Part shown: one piece after another, positions 25,743 to 34,128 of the stretch
Layout: each line of letters opens with the position of its first letter
Position numbering within the stretch: the first letter of the stretch is position 1
Assembly (NCBI GenBank): GCA_051646105.1
Contig: JBOFCO010000194.1
Span: 1-63,560, forward strand
Direction: 5' to 3'
DNA length: 63,560 bases
Origin: JBOFCO01 sp051646105
GTDB taxonomy: Bacteria > Pseudomonadota > Alphaproteobacteria > Rhodobacterales > Rhodobacteraceae
Notes under the pieces: generated by a model
What the model was told of the DNA's origin: nothing
Seen by the model: the letters and a program-made list of their open reading frames with translations, nothing else
The model's database searches: none
Translations under genes and position numbers: made by a program

Positions 25743-26612
25743 ATGCAAACCATGATCGGGGTGATTGGTGGATCGGGGATATATGACATCGCCGGGCTGG
25801 AAGGCGCATCCTGGGTCAAGGTGAAATCCCCCTGGGGCAAACCGTCGGACGAGGTTCTGGTCGGCCGCCTGAACGGGGTGCCGATGGCTTTTTTGCCCCG
25901 GCACGGACGCGGGCATGTGCATTCGCCCACCACCGTTCCCTACCGCGCCAACATCGACGCGCTGAAACGGCTGGGATGCACCGATGTCATCTCCGTCTCT
26001 GCCTGCGGGTCGTTCCGCGAGGAAATGGCGCCGGGCGATTTCGTCATTGTCGACCAGTTCATCGACCGCACCTTCGCGCGTGAGAAATCCTTCTTCGGCA
26101 CCGGCTGCGTCGCCCATGTCAGCCTTGCTCATCCCACCTGCCCGCGACTGTCGGCGGCCTGTACCAAAGCCGCCAGGGCCGAGGGGATCACCGTGCATGA
26201 AGGCGGCACCTATCTGGCGATGGAAGGCCCGCAGTTTTCCACCCTCGCCGAAAGCCGCATGTACCGAAGCTGGGGCTGCGACGTGATCGGCATGACCAAC
26301 ATGCCGGAGGCGAAACTGGCTCGGGAGGCAGAGCTTTGCTACGCTTCGGTGGCGATGGTCACGGATTACGACAGCTGGCACCCCGATCACGGCGCGGTCG
26401 ATGTCGCCACCGTCATCGCCACCCTGACCGGCAATGCAGGAAAGGCGAAAGGCATGGTCGCCCGCCTGCCCGCCCTGCTGGGGGCGGAGCGTGCCCGCTG
26501 CCCCCACGGCTGCGATCGCGCGCTCGACTTCGCGGTGATGACCGCGCCGGGAATGCGGGATGCGGAGCTGGTGGCGAAGCTGGATGCGGTGGCGGGGAGG
26601 GTGCTGGGGTGA
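25743..26612 (+). CDS. mtnP: S-methyl-5'-thioadenosine phosphorylase
   Basis: 289 aa. AAGGAGGCGACAG gives an excellent ribosome site for the ATG at 25743. The phosphate-binding start IGVIGGSGIYDI, SVSACGSFREEM, YLAMEGPQFSTLAESRMYR and the specificity region MTNMPEAKLAREAELCYAS followed by VTDYD identify an MTA phosphorylase rather than a purine nucleoside phosphorylase. It splits methylthioadenosine into adenine and methylthioribose-1-phosphate. Adenine is then recovered by Apt, encoded 1.4 kb downstream on the same strand; a restriction-modification island lies between them. Confidence 0.94.
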   Translation: MQTMIGVIGGSGIYDIAGLEGASWVKVKSPWGKPSDEVLVGRLNGVPMAFLPRHGRGHVHSPTTVPYRANIDALKRLGCTDVISVSACGSFREEMAPGDFVIVDQFIDRTFAREKSFFGTGCVAHVSLAHPTCPRLSAACTKAARAEGITVHEGGTYLAMEGPQFSTLAESRMYRSWGCDVIGMTNMPEAKLAREAELCYASVAMVTDYDSWHPDHGAVDVATVIATLTGNAGKAKGMVARLPALLGAERARCPHGCDRALDFAVMTAPGMRDAELVAKLDAVAGRVLG

Positions 26613-26709
26613 GGGGACGGTCATGTTGCGGCGTCACTAGTTCACCCGTTTGACGCTTGCGTGAAGACCAACTGCTACATATGCTCGTTCAGTGATCCGG
26701 AGCTACAAT

Positions 26710-27303
26710 ATGCTGACTGCGCGACTACCAAAATTCGTGAGCGACAACTATGAGTGTTATGAGTGGAAGCATGCGAGTGCGATCCTGACTCAGGACTTTC
26801 CATCAGAATGGACAGACCTGTTGGATGTGCTCATGGCATTCCGGCTGAGAAAATCTTGGGTCACCAAAGGTGGAGGTAACAAGTCTCCTATTTCGACTTA
26901 CATAGATGGCTTTCTTTCCAAACGTGGTTGGATGGAAAAGCAGTTTCAGACAGCCATAGAAGTGGACGGAGTGCGCCTTGACTCCCCAACCCACAAGATC
27001 GATTGCTTCAAAAATGGTGTGGCTCTTGAAATCGAGTGGAACAATAAAGACCCGTTCTATGACCGCGACTTGAACAATTTTCGTCTTCTGTTTGACTTGC
27101 GGGCCGTTAGCGTCGGGGTCGTGATCACCAGAGCTGACGAGCTTCAAGATATCTTTAACGGACTTGGACGAGGGTCTTCTTATGGAAACTCGACAACTCA
27201 CATGTCGAAACTTCTGCCGCGAGTTCTGGGGGGCGGCGGCGCAGGATGCCCACTTCTGGTCTTCGGCATCACAAATGCACTATTCGTGGATGATGAAAAA
27301 TGA
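26710..27303 (+). CDS. BglII/BstYI-family type II restriction endonuclease
   Basis: 197 aa from ATG at 26710 with GGAG 7 nt upstream; GTG at 26692 is an alternative without a ribosome site. The central region KIDCFKNGVALEIEWNNKDP (residues 96-115) followed by FYDRDLNNFRLLFDLRAVSV and GVVITRADEL matches the BglII/BstYI restriction enzyme family. Candidate catalytic residues are Asp98, Glu107 and Glu109, with Glu84 as a possible additional metal ligand. Family members cut around GATC (BglII A^GATCT, BstYI R^GATCY), so a GATC-centred site is a guess. The gene overlaps the methyltransferase by 4 bp (ATGA) and has visibly lower GC than its neighbours, indicating transfer. Confidence 0.85.
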   Translation: MLTARLPKFVSDNYECYEWKHASAILTQDFPSEWTDLLDVLMAFRLRKSWVTKGGGNKSPISTYIDGFLSKRGWMEKQFQTAIEVDGVRLDSPTHKIDCFKNGVALEIEWNNKDPFYDRDLNNFRLLFDLRAVSVGVVITRADELQDIFNGLGRGSSYGNSTTHMSKLLPRVLGGGGAGCPLLVFGITNALFVDDEK

Positions 27304-27950
27304 TCTCTGCCGCTGACGACCTGCTGGCAAAGGCTGGCAAGATCAAATTCCGCACCGTACTTGCTGACCCCCCATGGCAATTCCAGAACCGAACCGGAAA
27401 GATGGCACCGGAACACAAGCGGCTGTCACGATATCCCACCATGACGCTCCGGGAAATTTGCGATCTCCCGGTAGAAGCAATCGTTTCTGATACCGCGCAT
27501 CTATATCTTTGGGTGCCCAACGCCCTTCTTCCCGAGGGTTTAAAAGTCATGGAAAATTGGGGCTTTAGCTATAAGAGCAACATCGTTTGGTACAAAATTC
27601 GCAAAGACGGCGGCCCGGATCGACGTGGGGTCGGGTTTTACTTTCGAAATGTGACCGAAATTTTGCTTTTTGGCGTTCGCGGCAAGAATGCTCGAACCCT
27701 GCAACAGGGCCGCACTCAGGAAAACATTATTTCTACCCAGAAACGCGAACACAGCCGCAAACCGGATGAGCAATATGCGCTTATCGAAGGGTGCAGTAAC
27801 GGCCCACGCCTGGAAATGTTCGCACGCGGGCCGCGCGTCGGATGGACGGTCTGGGGCAATCAGGCTGAAGAATACACCCCGACATGGGATACCTATTCCA
27901 ACCATTCTCAATCGAATGTCGTGCCTTTGACGGTAGGAAAGCTGCGTTAG
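27300..27950 (+). CDS. MT-A70 family adenine-N6 DNA methyltransferase
   Basis: 216 aa. The catalytic motif DPPW is at residues 23-26 (VLADPPWQF); other MT-A70 features are YPTMTLREICDLPV, AHLYLWVPNALLPEGLKVME, NIVWYKIRK and REHSRKPDEQYALIE with EMFARGPRVGWTVWGNQ at the C-terminus. It should transfer methyl groups from SAM to adenine N6 and protect the site cut by the overlapping endonuclease. The pair forms a compact type II restriction-modification system. Lower GC than the flanks. The partner assignment is by gene coupling. Confidence 0.88.
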   Translation: MISAADDLLAKAGKIKFRTVLADPPWQFQNRTGKMAPEHKRLSRYPTMTLREICDLPVEAIVSDTAHLYLWVPNALLPEGLKVMENWGFSYKSNIVWYKIRKDGGPDRRGVGFYFRNVTEILLFGVRGKNARTLQQGRTQENIISTQKREHSRKPDEQYALIEGCSNGPRLEMFARGPRVGWTVWGNQAEEYTPTWDTYSNHSQSNVVPLTVGKLR

Positions 27951-28025
27951 TCATCCTCAGCACCGCCTTCCGGCTCATCGACCCTTGTGCTAAGCCGGTC
28001 CTGCCGCACAGCAGGTTGTGCCATC

Positions 28026-28559
28026 ATGAAAAAGACCGTCCGCGACTACATCCGCACCATTGCCGACTTCCCGCATGAAGGGATCATGTTCCGCGATGTG
28101 ACCACGCTCTTTGCCGATGCGCGCGGGTTCCGCATGGCCATCGACCAGTTGCTGCATCCTTACGCCGGGGAACAGATCGACAAGGTGGTGGGGCTGGAGG
28201 CGCGGGGGTTCATCCTTGGCGGGGCCATCGCGCACCAGCTTTCGGTGGGCTTCGTGCCGATCCGCAAGAAGGGCAAGCTGCCCGGCCAGACGATCAGCCA
28301 GGCCTACAAACTGGAATATGGCGAGGCGATCATGGAAATCCACGAAGACGCGCTGCAGCCGGGGGAAAGGGTGCTGGTGGTCGATGACCTGCTGGCCACC
28401 GGCGGCACGGCGGAAGCCGGGATCAAGCTGATCGAGCGGCTGGGGGCAAAGGTGATCGGCTGCGCCTTTGTCGTCGATCTGCCCGAACTTGGCGGGCGCA
28501 GGCTGCTGCAATCGCTGGGAATGGATGTGCACATCCTGTGCGAGTTTGATGGGGCGTGA
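28026..28559 (+). CDS. apt: adenine phosphoribosyltransferase
   Basis: 177 aa, the standard Apt length. Motifs are VRDYIRTIADFPHEGIMFRD, VVGLEARGFILGGAIAHQL, RKKGKLPGQTISQAYKLEYG and the PRPP-binding VLVVDDLLATGGTAEAG. It converts adenine and PRPP to AMP in the cytoplasm. In many Rhodobacterales apt sits right after mtnP, since it consumes the adenine that MtnP releases; here about 1.4 kb of foreign-looking DNA separates them. ATG at 28026 was chosen by the family N-terminus. Confidence 0.96.
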   Translation: MKKTVRDYIRTIADFPHEGIMFRDVTTLFADARGFRMAIDQLLHPYAGEQIDKVVGLEARGFILGGAIAHQLSVGFVPIRKKGKLPGQTISQAYKLEYGEAIMEIHEDALQPGERVLVVDDLLATGGTAEAGIKLIERLGAKVIGCAFVVDLPELGGRRLLQSLGMDVHILCEFDGA

Positions 28560-28571
28560 CGCATAGCAAGC

Positions 28572-28590
28572 GGGGGGAGGATCGCCCCCC
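28572..28590. terminator. G/C hairpin between apt and the nucleotidase gene
   Basis: GGGGGG (28572-28577) pairs with CCCCCC (28585-28590) around a 7-nt loop in the short gap between two convergent genes. There is no T-run on either side, so its strength is uncertain. Confidence 0.4.
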
Positions 28591-28613
28591 CCAGTCCGGT
28601 CAGAAGCGAGGGT

Positions 28614-30119
28614 CTACTGGCCCAGCTTCTTTATCCGGCCATCCGTCGCGACGCTGACCGTGCCCAGCTTTTCGACATAGGTCATCACATCATTGGCAAC
28701 CAGTTTGCCGCCGATTTCCGGCAGCAGCACCCCCGCCCCCAGCGCGTCATAACCATCTCCACCGCCAAGGATGTAATCGTTGACCGCAACCTTGTAGGTC
28801 TTTGCCGGATCGATCGGCGCGCCCGCCACCATCACTTCGGAAACACGGGCCCCTGCCGGGGCGGCGGCATCAAAGGTATAGGTCAGCCCGGACACCTGCG
28901 CGAAACGGCCCGCGCCCTTTTCCACCTGGCTGACGCCGTTTTCCAGCGCCAGCAAAACCTGCGATCCCGGAAGCTCCGTCACCATGGTCACGTTGCCGAA
29001 AGGCAATTCGGTCAGGATATCGCGCCGCGTCAGCTTCACGCCTGCGTCATAGGTGCGGTCGCCCCTGATGCCGCCACCGTTCATGATGGCGATATCGGCC
29101 CCGGTCTGGTCACGCATGGCATCGGCGATCAGGTTGCCCATCGTCGCTTCCTCGGCCCGCACCACGTTGCGGCGGCTGTCCAGCGACGTCTCCAGCGTGC
29201 CGATTTCCACGTTCAGCGTTTCGTCCATCTTGGCGCGGAACTGGTCGGCCAGCGCCGCGCTTTCCGGATCGGGGGTCACGGTGGCGGTGTCGATGAAGCG
29301 GAAATTCGGGGTCCAGCTTATTGTGCGCTCGCCATCGTCGTCGCCGATTTCCACGGTCAGGTCGATGGGGTTCAGCAGTTGCGCATCGACGCTGGTTTCG
29401 ACATAGGCCGTCACCCCGTCATAGGCGGTGGCATAGGTGTGATCGTCGCCCGACAGGATCACGTCGAAGGCATGGCTGGCCATCAGGGCGCGGTCGTTTT
29501 CCATGTTGGTCTGCACCACGCCGATCACCAGATCGGCCCCGTCCGCCCGTGCCGCCTCGGCAGCGGTCACGGCCGTATCGACCGTGGGCAGGAATTTCAG
29601 CGACCCGGTGGAGGAAACCTCGGGCGAGGTATCCTGCGCCACCGGGATCAGCGCGATCTTCAGCCCGGCCATTTCCTTGACCATAACGCCGCCCAGACCC
29701 TCGATGGCGGACCCGTCATCCTTCGTCACGTTGATCGCGGCCCATGGATACTTGGACGCCTTCATCTTTTCGAAGAAGTTGTCGGGGCCGAAGTCGAATT
29801 CATGATTGCCCGGCACGGCAAGGTCGAACGGCACCAGATTGGTGAAGTCGATGGTGTTCTGGCCCATGTCGAAGCCGGAAATCAGCGATGGCGAAAGCAT
29901 GTCGCCGTTGAACAGGTACAGCGTGTTCGGGTTGGCGGCACGTTCCGCCCGTGCCACCGCGTTCAGCCGGGCGAAACCACCGCGCCCGTCTTCCTCTTCA
30001 AAATTATAGACATCGCCCACGCCCAGCAGCGTCAGCTTCACCGTTTCTGCGGCCAGCGGCCCGGCAAGGCAGCTTGTTCCGAGGGCGGCGGCAAAAAGGG
30101 CCTTTGAAATCCGGGGCAT
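28614..30119 (-). CDS. 5'-nucleotidase/metallophosphatase family protein
   Basis: 501 aa with a signal peptide ending near LAAE. The N-terminal calcineurin-like domain shows NGDMLSPSLISGFD and GNHEFDFG; the C-terminal 5'-nucleotidase domain shows MNGGGIRGD, LTELPFGN and GGGDGYDAL. It should hydrolyse nucleotides or related phosphoesters in the periplasm. The first metal motif, normally D-x-H, reads GVGDVYNFEE, so the histidine position is Tyr; similar N-D-I-Y forms exist in a subgroup of these enzymes, so this may be a subfamily trait rather than a defect. Convergent with apt. Confidence 0.88.
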   Translation of the reverse strand: MPRISKALFAAALGTSCLAGPLAAETVKLTLLGVGDVYNFEEEDGRGGFARLNAVARAERAANPNTLYLFNGDMLSPSLISGFDMGQNTIDFTNLVPFDLAVPGNHEFDFGPDNFFEKMKASKYPWAAINVTKDDGSAIEGLGGVMVKEMAGLKIALIPVAQDTSPEVSSTGSLKFLPTVDTAVTAAEAARADGADLVIGVVQTNMENDRALMASHAFDVILSGDDHTYATAYDGVTAYVETSVDAQLLNPIDLTVEIGDDDGERTISWTPNFRFIDTATVTPDPESAALADQFRAKMDETLNVEIGTLETSLDSRRNVVRAEEATMGNLIADAMRDQTGADIAIMNGGGIRGDRTYDAGVKLTRRDILTELPFGNVTMVTELPGSQVLLALENGVSQVEKGAGRFAQVSGLTYTFDAAAPAGARVSEVMVAGAPIDPAKTYKVAVNDYILGGGDGYDALGAGVLLPEIGGKLVANDVMTYVEKLGTVSVATDGRIKKLGQ

Positions 30120-30292
30120 GGCGATTCTCCTGTGGCTGTGTATGGCTTGGGATTGAAAGCAGTCTGTGACCTCGCGCGCAGGCTGTCAAAGACTGTGTTA
30201 CAATCCGCTGCCGTTGTCGTGACGTAAATCCATGACGCGGCGATGACACGGCGGCAATTGACGGGCGCGCGGCAACACGGCAAAAGCCGCCC

Positions 30293-30631
30293 ATGCTGAT
30301 CTACAAGATCCTTCGTCGGCCGGAATGGGACGCGTTCCGCGCCGCCGGCGAAACTGCGGGCGCGCCGGTCGATCTGGCGGACGGCTACATCCATTTTTCC
30401 ACCGCCGAACAAATCGCGGAAACGGCGGCGCGCCACTTTACCCATGAAAGCAATCTGGTGCTCCTGGCCGTGCAAGCCGATGCTCTTGGCCCCTCCCTGC
30501 GGTGGGAACCATCGCGCGGCGGGGCGTTGTTCCCGCATCTGTATCGCAACCTGACCCTTGCGGATGTGCTCTGGGACAAGTCGCTGCCACTTGGCGCCAG
30601 CGGGCATATCTTCCCGGAGGGTCTGTGGTGA
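30293..30631 (+). CDS. DUF952 family protein
   Basis: 112 aa, full-length DUF952: MLIYKILRRPEWDAFRAAG, then DLADGYIHFSTAEQIAETAA, a central LVLLAVQADALG and PHLYRNLTLADV near the end. The histidine in GYIHFSTA is invariant in the family and its fold is reminiscent of ADP-ribosyl-handling proteins; the function is unknown. It overlaps pyrD by GTGA, so the two are translationally coupled, an arrangement frequent in alphaproteobacteria. Divergent from the nucleotidase gene. Confidence 0.9.
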   Translation: MLIYKILRRPEWDAFRAAGETAGAPVDLADGYIHFSTAEQIAETAARHFTHESNLVLLAVQADALGPSLRWEPSRGGALFPHLYRNLTLADVLWDKSLPLGASGHIFPEGLW

Positions 30632-31686
30632 GCACGCTGGAACGGCTGGGCCTGCGCCTGCTGCGCCGGATGGATCCCGAAACCGCCCACGGCCTTTCGA
30701 TCCGGGCGCTGCGCGCCGGGCTGGCCCCCGCCCCCGGCCCGATCACATCGGCGCGGCTGCGGGTGGTTCTGGCCGGAATGCCGCTGCCCAATCCTGTTGG
30801 TCTGGCGGCGGGGTTCGACAAGAACGCCACGGCGCTTGCCCCCCTGATGCGCGCGGGCTTCGGGTTTATCGAGGTTGGCGCCGCCACCCCCCGCGCGCAG
30901 GAAGGGAACGCCCGACCCCGACTGTTCCGGCTGGCCGAGGATCGCGCGGCGATCAATCGCTTTGGTTTCAACAACGAAGGCATGGCATCCATCGCCCCCC
31001 GTCTGGCCGCCCGGCCGCCCGGCATTCACGTCGGGTTGAACCTTGGCGCCAACAAGGACAGCACCGACCGCGCTGCAGATTTTGCCACGGTCCTGCGGCA
31101 CTGCGGACCGCATGTCGACTTCGCGACCGTCAACGTGTCGTCGCCCAATACCGAGCGCCTGCGTGAGCTGCAGGGCAAGGCCGCGCTGTCAGCCCTGCTT
31201 GCCGGAGTGATGGAGGCACGGTCGGAACTGCCCCGACAGGTGCCTGTGTTCCTGAAAATCTCTCCCGACCTGACGGCGGCAGAACTGGAGGACATTTCCG
31301 AAATCGCCCTGTCATCTGGCGTTGATGCGGTCATCGCCACCAATACCACGCTGGCCCGCGACGGGCTGCGCAGCGCCGATGCAGCGCAGCCCGGCGGTCT
31401 GTCCGGAGCACCGCTGTTCGAGAGGTCCACAAGGGTGCTGGCGCGGTTGTCGCAACTTACGGCGGGGAAGGTGCCGCTGATCGGCGTGGGCGGGGTGGGA
31501 TCGCCTGAACAGGCGTATCAGAAAATCCGGGCCGGGGCGTCGGCGGTGCAGCTTTACACCGCGCTGGTCTGGGGCGGCCTGTCACTGGGGGCCGGGATTG
31601 CGCAAGGACTTGACGCGCTGCTGGCGCGGGACGGTTTCGACAACGTGGCCGATGCCGTGGCCACCGGGCGTGGTGCGTGGCTGTAA
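30628..31686 (+). CDS. pyrD: dihydroorotate dehydrogenase (quinone)
   Basis: 352 aa from GTG at 30628, within the stop of the DUF952 gene, with GGAGG at 30616-30620. Class 2 (membrane-associated) enzyme: N-terminal helix region with LLRRMDPETAHGLSIRALRA, then NPVGLAAGFDKNA, the active-site serine region VNVSSPNTERLRELQGK, FLKISPDL, ATNTTLARDGL and IGVGGVGSPEQAYQKIRAGA. It oxidises dihydroorotate to orotate with FMN and passes electrons to quinone in pyrimidine synthesis. No frameshift or missing motif seen. Confidence 0.96.
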   Translation: MSTLERLGLRLLRRMDPETAHGLSIRALRAGLAPAPGPITSARLRVVLAGMPLPNPVGLAAGFDKNATALAPLMRAGFGFIEVGAATPRAQEGNARPRLFRLAEDRAAINRFGFNNEGMASIAPRLAARPPGIHVGLNLGANKDSTDRAADFATVLRHCGPHVDFATVNVSSPNTERLRELQGKAALSALLAGVMEARSELPRQVPVFLKISPDLTAAELEDISEIALSSGVDAVIATNTTLARDGLRSADAAQPGGLSGAPLFERSTRVLARLSQLTAGKVPLIGVGGVGSPEQAYQKIRAGASAVQLYTALVWGGLSLGAGIAQGLDALLARDGFDNVADAVATGRGAWL

Positions 31687-31708
31687 CCGCATAAGATCGA
31701 ACGCGCCG

Positions 31709-33052
31709 TCAGCCCGCTGCACGCGCCTCGGCCCGGGGATAGAACAGCGCCATGACAACGCCGCGCGTGGCATTCAGCACCATCAGCGCCGCCCAAAGCC
31801 CGTGGTTGCCCAGAACCGGCAGCAGAAGAAACAGCGCACAGGCATAGGCCGCAACGGCAACGAACATCAGGTTGCGCATTTCTCGCGTCAGCGTCGCCCC
31901 GATATAGATCCCGTCGAACATCCAGCTTGCGATGCCGATCAAAGGCGCGACAATCAGCCATGGCAGATAGTTCCGCGCCAGCGTCCGCACATCGGGTGAT
32001 GTTGTCAGCAGGTCGATGATGATCGGGCCTAAAAGCCCAAAAATCACCGACAAAAGCACGGCGCCGACAACACCGAGTTGCGAAGCGACAATGGCCGCAC
32101 GCCTGACCCCACCCCGGTTGCGCGCCCCGACCGCCTGCCCCACCAGGGATTCTGCGGCAAAGGCGAACCCGTCAAGCGCGTAGGCGGTGATTTCCAGAAA
32201 CTGCAACAGCACCTGATTGGCGGCCAGCGTGGCATCACCCTGCCCCGCCCCCAGAAACACGAAGGTTGTAAATGATCCCTGCAGAATCACCGAACGGATC
32301 ATGATGTCGGTATTCACCGCCACCATCCGCCGCAGCCTTGCGCGGTCAAGGATCAGCCCGCGGTCATTCCAGCCGGGGAAATCGAACGCCGAACGGCACA
32401 GCCAAAGACCAAGGGCCAGCCCTGTCCATTCTGCAATCAGCGTCGCGGCGGCAACGCCCTGCACACCCCAGCCCAGACCAAGCACGAACCACAGGTCCAG
32501 CAGGATGTTTACGCCGTTGATCCAGAGTTGCAGCAGCAATACGGCACGTGTTCGCTCGATCGCGATCAGCCAGCCGGTCACGGCGTAAAGCGCGATAGTC
32601 GCGGGCGCACCCCAGATGCGGATGCCGATATAGCTGCGCGCCAGCACCTCCACCTCTGCCGAGGCGGGTGCTATGGCAAAGGCCGCACCGGTCATCGGCC
32701 GCTGCAACACCACAAGCAACAGTCCGGCAGCCGCTGCGATCAACAGCGCCCGCAGCAGCACCGCACCGGTTTCAGGGCGATCCCCTGCCCCATGCGCCTG
32801 CGCCACCAGTCCGGATGTACCCATGCGCAGAAATCCGAACACCCAATAGACCGTTGCCAGTATGACAGCGCCCATGCCCACCGCACCAATAGGCGCTGCC
32901 TGTCCGATCTGCCCGACCACGCCGGTATCCACCGCGCCGAGAATAGGGATGGTGGCGTTCGACAAGACGATGGGCAGGGCAATCCGCATCACCCGCCCGT
33001 GCGTGACGGGGCCGGGATCTGCGACAGGCACAGTTGTTCCGCCCGCTGTCAT
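31709..33052 (-). CDS. MATE family efflux transporter
   Basis: 447 aa with twelve hydrophobic segments in two MATE halves. The N-terminus GRVMRIALPIVLSNATIPIL and GVVGQIGQAAPIGAVGMGAV, the FGFLRMGTSGLVAQAHG loop and the repeat-related AAESLVGQAVGARNRGGVRR mark the DinF/NorM-like group. It extrudes cationic compounds by Na+ or H+ exchange across the inner membrane; the substrate is unknown. Its ATG overlaps the stop of the thioesterase upstream (ATGA), making it the third gene of a coupled operon with two hotdog thioesterases. Confidence 0.92.
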   Translation of the reverse strand: MTAGGTTVPVADPGPVTHGRVMRIALPIVLSNATIPILGAVDTGVVGQIGQAAPIGAVGMGAVILATVYWVFGFLRMGTSGLVAQAHGAGDRPETGAVLLRALLIAAAAGLLLVVLQRPMTGAAFAIAPASAEVEVLARSYIGIRIWGAPATIALYAVTGWLIAIERTRAVLLLQLWINGVNILLDLWFVLGLGWGVQGVAAATLIAEWTGLALGLWLCRSAFDFPGWNDRGLILDRARLRRMVAVNTDIMIRSVILQGSFTTFVFLGAGQGDATLAANQVLLQFLEITAYALDGFAFAAESLVGQAVGARNRGGVRRAAIVASQLGVVGAVLLSVIFGLLGPIIIDLLTTSPDVRTLARNYLPWLIVAPLIGIASWMFDGIYIGATLTREMRNLMFVAVAAYACALFLLLPVLGNHGLWAALMVLNATRGVVMALFYPRAEARAAG

Positions 33053-33585
33053 TCCGGCGCTGCATCCACCGCTGGCATCAGGAAATGACCCGTCGCCTCG
33101 GCAAAGGGCCGCGCGCGGTTATCTTGCCAGGCTTCGACATGAACGCTGGCGTAGCGCCGCCCGGATCGCGTGACACGTGCCCGGGCATAGGCGTCGCGCG
33201 CCAGACCCGGGCGCAGATAGTCGACCGTAAAATCAATCGTCCGCGGTAACTGCGGCGGCGGTGCTGCGGGCATCGAACCGCCCTGCCCCGCACGTTCCAT
33301 TTCGGGCCAGCCTGTCATCCAGGCCAGTTCCACAATGGCCGCAATTTCCAGAAAGGCGGCCGTGGCCCCGCCATGCAGCGCTGGCAGCACGGGATTTCCG
33401 ATCAGCCGGTCATCATATCGCAGGATCGCGGTCAGCTCATCCCCGCGTCGGTCGAATACAACCCCAAGGAACGAGATGAACGGGACCGAGGATACCAATG
33501 CCGCAAGCGCACCATCGCGCCGCTGCTTTATCAGTTGCACGGGTTCTGGCTTGCGGCTGGCAGCCGATTTATCTTCCATGCTCAT
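33049..33585 (-). CDS. PaaI-family hotdog thioesterase (gene 2 of operon)
   Basis: 178 aa. Hotdog domain: SSVPFISFLGVVFDRRGDEL, ALHGGATAAFLEIAAIVELA where the HGG turn holds the catalytic region, then TIDFTVDYLRPGLARDAYAR and ASVHVEAWQDNRARPFAEA. Such proteins hydrolyse acyl-CoA thioesters in the cytoplasm. It is longer than the usual 140 aa because of a 25-residue N-terminal extension and an insertion around GQGGSMPAAPPPQLP. Both ends overlap neighbours by 4 bp, so it is coupled to the other thioesterase and to the MATE pump. Confidence 0.87.
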   Translation of the reverse strand: MSMEDKSAASRKPEPVQLIKQRRDGALAALVSSVPFISFLGVVFDRRGDELTAILRYDDRLIGNPVLPALHGGATAAFLEIAAIVELAWMTGWPEMERAGQGGSMPAAPPPQLPRTIDFTVDYLRPGLARDAYARARVTRSGRRYASVHVEAWQDNRARPFAEATGHFLMPAVDAAPE

Positions 33586-34016
33586 GGCGCCATCTTCCCG
33601 AAATCGACGCTGAACGAACCGCTGGCCATGGCTACGGGGCGGTTTTCATCCTCGTCAAAGGTGGTGACACGGACAAAGGCCACACTGCGCGTCAGATGAT
33701 GGCACACGGCCACTGCCACAAGGCGCTGTTCGGGCGTTGCGGGCCGCATATAGTCGATCCGCAGGCTAAGCGTGGCGGTGCCGCGCGGCCCTTTTGGATG
33801 CGAAAGCACTGCGGTGCCTGCGCAGGTGTCCATAAGGGCGGACACCACGCCACCATGCAGCACGCCCGTCGCGGGGTCACCCACGAGGCGTGGGTCATAG
33901 GGCATGGACATGCGCGCCTCTCCCGGAGAGATCGCCTCGATCCTCATCCCAAGTGCCCGAGCATAGGGCAGCGCCGATGTGAACTTCTGCGCAAGCTCTG
34001 CCATGGTCTCGGCCAT
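33582..34016 (-). CDS. PaaI-family hotdog thioesterase (gene 1 of operon)
   Basis: 144 aa from ATG at 34016, with GGCGGGG upstream. Typical PaaI features: YARALGMRIEAISPGEARMS, DPATGVLHGGVVSALMDTCA with the HGG turn and catalytic Asp/Asn-equivalent region, LSLRIDYMRPATPEQRLVAV and SVAFVRVTTFDED. Probably an acyl-CoA thioesterase acting on phenylacetyl- or medium-chain acyl-CoA. First gene of the three-gene coupled operon. Two TTGCA palindromes lie 110-160 bp upstream in the divergent gap shared with a MerR gene, which suggests regulation by a lipid or acyl-CoA responsive factor. Confidence 0.87.
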   Translation of the reverse strand: MAETMAELAQKFTSALPYARALGMRIEAISPGEARMSMPYDPRLVGDPATGVLHGGVVSALMDTCAGTAVLSHPKGPRGTATLSLRIDYMRPATPEQRLVAVAVCHHLTRSVAFVRVTTFDEDENRPVAMASGSFSVDFGKMAP

Positions 34017-34128
34017 TCTGCCCCGCCCTCTTCCGGTTCGCCGCCTGTCCGACGTCTGCCGACTATCCGCAACCGCGCGTTCAGCCGCAAGCCCACCAGC
34101 CGGTGCGCTGAATATTGCGGACACGACC

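Noticed and set aside
30181..30201. Pho box-like repeat CTGTCAAAGACTGTGTT between the nucleotidase and DUF952 genes
   Set aside because: Repeat spacing is 10 bp and the orientation points to DUF952, not to the phosphatase gene.
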